A stretch of 64,000 nucleotides of DNA, taken from NCBI GenBank assembly GCA_027625915.1, contig JANTQA010000047.1, forward strand, positions 10,230,001 to 10,294,000, in the 5' to 3' direction. This stretch comes from Anaeramoeba flamelloides (Eukaryota; Metamonada; Anaeramoebidae). Below the pieces are notes generated by a model. It ran no database searches. It was not told the origin of the DNA and saw only the letters and a list, made by a program, of their open reading frames with translations. This document shows, piece by piece, positions 60,160 to 64,000 of the stretch (position 1 is the stretch's first letter; the number at the start of each line of letters is the position of its first letter). The translations under genes were made by a program, and so were the position numbers.

Positions 60160-60915
60160 TCTGTAGACTTCAAAAGAATTGAGTAAAATCCAATATATTT
60201 TACTTGTTATTCCAAATATTCTGGAAAATCTAAGAAAAGTGCAGGTCAAGTGTCTTGAAGTGTTTCTGAGTGTCTTCAAGTGCATACATTTTCCAGAATT
60301 CAAAAAAATAGAGAAAAATCTTTGGTTTTACTCTATTCTTTTAAATTCTGGAAAATCTAACAGCGTTTTTTTTTCATTTTTGAAATGAAAAAAAAATTTT
60401 TGAAATTTTCTATTATTTTAATAAGTAAAAAACCCAATGGTGGTTATCTTGAGGTTTACTGTTTTATTTGTAAAGTGTTCTAGGTTTTTTTGAGGTTTTC
60501 TATTTTATTTCAAAAGTAAAAAAAAACCTAACGAAAATCTAATGAGTTTACAAATAAATAGATACCTCAAAAAAACCGAAAGAAAATCTATTGATTATCC
60601 AAATAAACATAAAACTCTAGAAAACCTTAAGGAGTTTTTCCAGAATTTTAGGAATACACCAAAAATTTCTTAAATTTTCTCTTTATTTCAAAAATTAAAA
60701 CAAACTTAGCGAAAAGTGTCCATAAAGTGCCGTAGAGTGCCTAGGTTTTCTTGAGGTTTTCTGTTTTATTTGTAAAATCTATTGATTTTCTTTAGTGTTT
60801 TTTTACTTTTTGAAATAAATAAAAATTTTCAAAAATTTTCGGTTTATTTCAAAAAATAAAAAAAACCTAGAACACTTCACAAATAAACAGAAAACTCAAG
60901 AAAACCTAACGGAAA
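60160..60915. repeat. Complex cluster of direct and inverted repeats
   Basis: A unit reading GGTTTTCTTGAGGTTTTCTG (about 60753) recurs inverted at about 60886 (AGAAAACTCAAGAAAACCTA) and, changed, at 60480, 60570 and 60610. A second unit, TTCTGGAAAATCTAA, occurs at about 60220 and 60345 and inverted at about 60288 and 60637. The strand could fold into several nested hairpins. There is no coding content. Confidence 0.65.
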
Positions 60916-61303
60916 ATCCAAAAAAAAATTCTTTTTTTCAATTTAAATCATTAAATAATTCTTTAATAGTCAAAATAATTGATTATCCTCTTGAAAGATA
61001 TTTATTAAATTTCAAATACTTTTAAAATATATGGTTATAACCTCTTAGGTGTGTTTAAAAAAATATTCAAATTTTTTACTATTAAAATTGAAAAAAAATA
61101 TTAAGAACCATAGAAAATTGGATTTTTCAACTAAAATTGTAAAATATTCTAAAAATTAATATATGATCCAAGATCTTTTATTAACTAATAGTGTTTATTA
61201 TAAGTGAAGTTATCAAAAAGTGAAAAATTAGCGAATGTTTAATTTTTTTTTTTCAAAAACTTTTTTCAAGATTGTGTAATAAAAATATCTTTTTAATCAG
61301 GAA

Positions 61304-62131
61304 TTAATACCAATATGTTTTTGTTGTTTTCGTTTTAGGACTATCAGTTGTCATCATATACTCTTGGTAACTTGCGCTTCCAAGACTCCAAGCAAAAGGA
61401 ACTTTCCATGGCTGATTTTTTTTTTGTTTTTTATTTTGTTCCTTATTATTTTCTTTTTTTCTCCTCATTTGTTTCAGTTTAATCTCAGGCAGCCCAATAA
61501 ATATTTTATAAATTTCCCAAAGCTGACGAACTACAAGAACAGACCCAAGATCTTTTTTTTTGTTTAAACCAGGCAATGCTGTTACGATTATGGTATTAAT
61601 ACAATTTTGATTTTTCTCCTTTTCTTTTTCTTGTTCTTTTTTTTGATCTTTTTCATTTTTTTTCTCGTTTATGTCTTCTGTTTGGAGTTGTGCGAAATTA
61701 TATTTATCTATTGCAACAATTGATGCCCTAAATGATTGAAAGATATTTCCTGTGTCAGCTAAACTCTCTCTAGCACGAGAAACTGGTGCGTACAAAAAAA
61801 ATTTAAATTGTTTGTCCTCCAAAGGTAAAAGCACACAGTCCCCAACTATCACTTCCGAGTAATAATTGTCAATGATCTCTTGCTGTAATTTGGATTGTGT
61901 TTCTTTTCCAAATTTTTCGATTAATTCCTCTGGTAAAAAACCAAAGCTGTTGTCAGCGAGGTGGAGAAAAACATCTGATTTGTCTTCTTCTGAAATACCA
62001 ATATTTTCTTGATCAATTAGAAAGGTTTTGTTCTCCGTGGTTGAAAAAATTTTATTAAATTCTTCACAAAACTCTTCATTATTACAACGAAGAGTAAAAG
62101 TTATTTTATCAAAAAATGTTAACATTTTCAC
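61304..62131 (-). CDS. Divergent macro-domain-like protein, 275 aa, glycine loops lost
   Basis: Macro domains bind or remove ADP-ribose. The order of blocks follows the bacterial/phage-type macro proteins whose pattern is ANSFGFMDGGID...VG...APTMR...NxYxAxRAA...PGLGTGVG...QMxxAY. Here one sees ADNSFGFL at about 60-67, FGKE, IVGDCVLLPL, YAPVSRARES, GNIFQSFRASIVA, TALPGLNKKK and VVRQLWEIYK. The ligand-contacting DGGID is replaced by LPEEL, and GTGVG after PGL by lysines. Both glycine-rich loops are thus missing, and binding of ADP-ribose is doubtful. A charged EK-rich linker (about 151-175) is inserted before the last strands, and a basic, disordered tail follows. It is a single exon; I see no introns. 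The call rests on remembered motif order. Confidence 0.6.
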   Translation of the reverse strand: MKMLTFFDKITFTLRCNNEEFCEEFNKIFSTTENKTFLIDQENIGISEEDKSDVFLHLADNSFGFLPEELIEKFGKETQSKLQQEIIDNYYSEVIVGDCVLLPLEDKQFKFFLYAPVSRARESLADTGNIFQSFRASIVAIDKYNFAQLQTEDINEKKNEKDQKKEQEKEKEKNQNCINTIIVTALPGLNKKKDLGSVLVVRQLWEIYKIFIGLPEIKLKQMRRKKENNKEQNKKQKKNQPWKVPFAWSLGSASYQEYMMTTDSPKTKTTKTYWY

Positions 62132-62278
62132 AAAAAAGAAAAAAAATAAAAATCAGTTTTATGCTTTAAATCCATCTATTTCCAAAAGTTGGTTTTTATT
62201 TTTGATGGACTTTAAAACATTTTGGTTGTTGGAATTACCTCATTAATCTTTTGTTGGAACTTTTTTTTGAATATTTTA

Positions 62279-62919
62279 TTGGTTTTTGAATTTTAAATGG
62301 GAAAAAAATTTTCACTTCTTTTCCTGAATTGTTCTTTCTATTGTAGTCAAAATAATGCTTTCAAAAAAATTTAATACTTGTTTCAAAATAAAAAAGTGTT
62401 TTTTTTGTTATAGAAGACCTATAAATTGACCAATCAAAGAAACTGATAATAAAACCTAAAAAAATATGGTAATGGTTTCTTAAAGTTCTATTATTTAATA
62501 ATAAATTCTAAAAATGAAGGATCAAATTTGAAAATTTATCTCAAAAAATTGAGTAAATTTTTAAGAAAATTTTACAATTATCAAAAAAAACAAAAAAAAA
62601 ATTGATAATATTATGGAAAATTTTAAACTATTTGCATGAATAATCTAAATTTTAACTGAAAATATCAAGACCTTTACTTTCAAAATTGATTTGAACTTAG
62701 GTATACTATTTGGTAGTACATTGGATGTTGCCTGGGTACAAAAAGAAAAAAAAGCACGGATAATATTTTTAAAACACAGATTATAGTCTTTGTGCACGCA
62801 TTATTTTGATCACTGTAAATAAATTTCTCAAAAAAGTAGGTTGTAATTTAAAAACTCTATATGAAAAAGGAAATTGAAAAGGAAGTGAAAATAGTTCCTA
62901 TATCTAATTGAATTACCAG
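62279..62919. mobile_element. MITE family M1, copy e (641 bp)
   Basis: TA at 62277-62278 and 62920-62921. Left end TTGGTTTTTGAATTTTAAAT, right end AATTGAATTACCAG. Subterminal ACTTCTTTTCC is mirrored by GGAAGTGAAAATAG. Its interior (62420-62740) is related to 58205-58620. Confidence 0.65.
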
Positions 62920-62921
62920 TA

Positions 62922-64000
62922 ATAAACTACAAGTCCTGAAATTAGAAATAAAATCTTGTCCTTATATAATACAGAGATACCTAAAAAGATCAAATTAGAA
63001 AAAAAATAGTTATTTTTTAGCCTATTAAGAATAAAAAATCGATGTGTTATCTTCTAAATAAATATTACTACCAAGCTTGGTATTTTGAAACTAAAGAAAT
63101 TCAGTTTAGCTTGTTAAAAATTTCAAAAAAAAACACAAGTAAAAGAATAATTACAAAACATTTTTGAAAATTAAGGTTATCTCCTTTGTTATTATTTTAA
63201 TGTCAGATAAATTTATAAAGTTAATAAAATTGAGAAAGTTGAAAAATATTATTTTTTAGGAATAAGTTTTCAAATAAAGGTTTAAAAACTTTTGGGATAA
63301 ATATTCCATTTTTTTTATATCTTTTAATATAACTTTAAAAGCATTTTTTCCAGACAGTGTTGTTTCCAACTATATTACAAGTTCCCCTTTAATTATTACC
63401 AATAAAATTTATTCTTCAAAGCTTATAAAAACATTTTCTAAAAGAGGAAAGCCAATATTAAAAGTTTAAAACATTTTTCTGAATTTATTAGTAGTTTGTC
63501 ATCTTTTACAAAGAATATTTTTTCAAATACCTTGATTTTTATGTTTCTATTTTTTCAATATTAGGAAAAATGAATAAACAAAAACAGGGCCCTATTAAAG
63601 ATATTGTTTAAAACACGTTATAAATGTTTGGTGAAAATTCATAAATCTTTAAAACGGTATAAGATTTTCAGAAATCCCAGACAAACAACTTTTTTAACAT
63701 TTATTTTTGGTAGAATATGTTTTATAAAAGTTGTAACATGTATTTACTCATTATAAGAATATTTTTTTAAAAATATGGAAAAAATCATCAGATAAAAGGG
63801 AATTTTGTTATAAAAACATTCTCATCATGTTATTTTTCTCTCTAAAAAATAATAAAAAAAAATATAAAAAATGATGATATATTTTTCCAATCTACAACAC
63901 ATCATATATAAAAGTGAAACTGACTGTATATATTTAGTAGGGGAATATAATTTTTTTTTAAAAAATTACAAAATAAATATATTTTTTTTTATAATTTTAT
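62922..64000. other. AT-rich end of the window, no gene seen
   Basis: A stretch at about 63526-63590 resembles 31386-31445 (AATACCTTGATTTTTATGTT against AATACTTTGATTTCTGTGTT, then AATATTAGG against TATATTAAGG). This hints at another dispersed repeat. Nothing else is recognised. Confidence 0.45.

Overview
The window is strongly AT-rich nuclear DNA (by eye near 80% A+T outside one exon) of a unicellular eukaryote. The evidence is spliceosomal introns with GTAAGT/GTATGT-type donors in almost every gene, a heterotrimeric G-protein alpha subunit, a ferlin, a membrane-anchored bZIP factor, and LINE, Tc1 and piggyBac-type mobile DNA. All gene stops I can place are TAA, so the standard code fits. Lysine-rich linkers, a PepD-type dipeptidase and the AT richness would suit an amoeboid or anaerobic protist such as Anaeramoeba. 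That placement is a guess from gene content, not something the sequence proves.

Layout: G-alpha subunit (minus, 0.8-3.7 kb, four exons); 8.4 kb of gene-free, MITE-rich DNA; a CaMKK/SNF1-activating-type protein kinase (plus, 12.1-24.1 kb, four exons, introns of about 7.8 and 2.6 kb full of transposons); more repeats; an ATF6/CREB3-like bZIP protein with a transmembrane segment (plus, 28.9-29.9 kb); MITEs and a broken piggyBac transposase; a small single-pass membrane protein (35.1-35.6 kb); about 5.8 kb with no convincing gene; a seven-C2 tail-anchored ferlin (minus, 41.4-48.4 kb) whose main exon is a GC-rich island; divergent from it a PepD-type aminoacyl-histidine dipeptidase (plus, 49.7-57.9 kb) whose 6.5-kb second intron holds a TTAA-flanked element, an inverted duplication, a Tc1 transposon and MITEs; and a divergent macro-domain-like protein (minus, 61.3-62.1 kb).

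The genes do not form an operon or cluster. Functionally they touch signalling (G-alpha, CaMKK-like kinase), stress transcription (membrane bZIP), membrane fusion (ferlin), peptide turnover (PepD) and possibly ADP-ribose biology (macro-like). The dominant feature of the non-coding DNA is small transposons. I can define four TA-flanked MITE families with two to five copies each, three more single TA-flanked elements, several TTAA-flanked (piggyBac-like) elements including two long foldbacks, a full-length Tc1 element with apparent introns, and a LINE inserted with a 12-bp target duplication into an older TTAA element. The most unusual items are the kinase's A17 tract that breaks frame, its TQT (LC8-type) repeat tail, the bZIP with a replaced basic-region arginine, and the macro domain lacking its glycine loops. 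I found no tRNA, rRNA or CRISPR.
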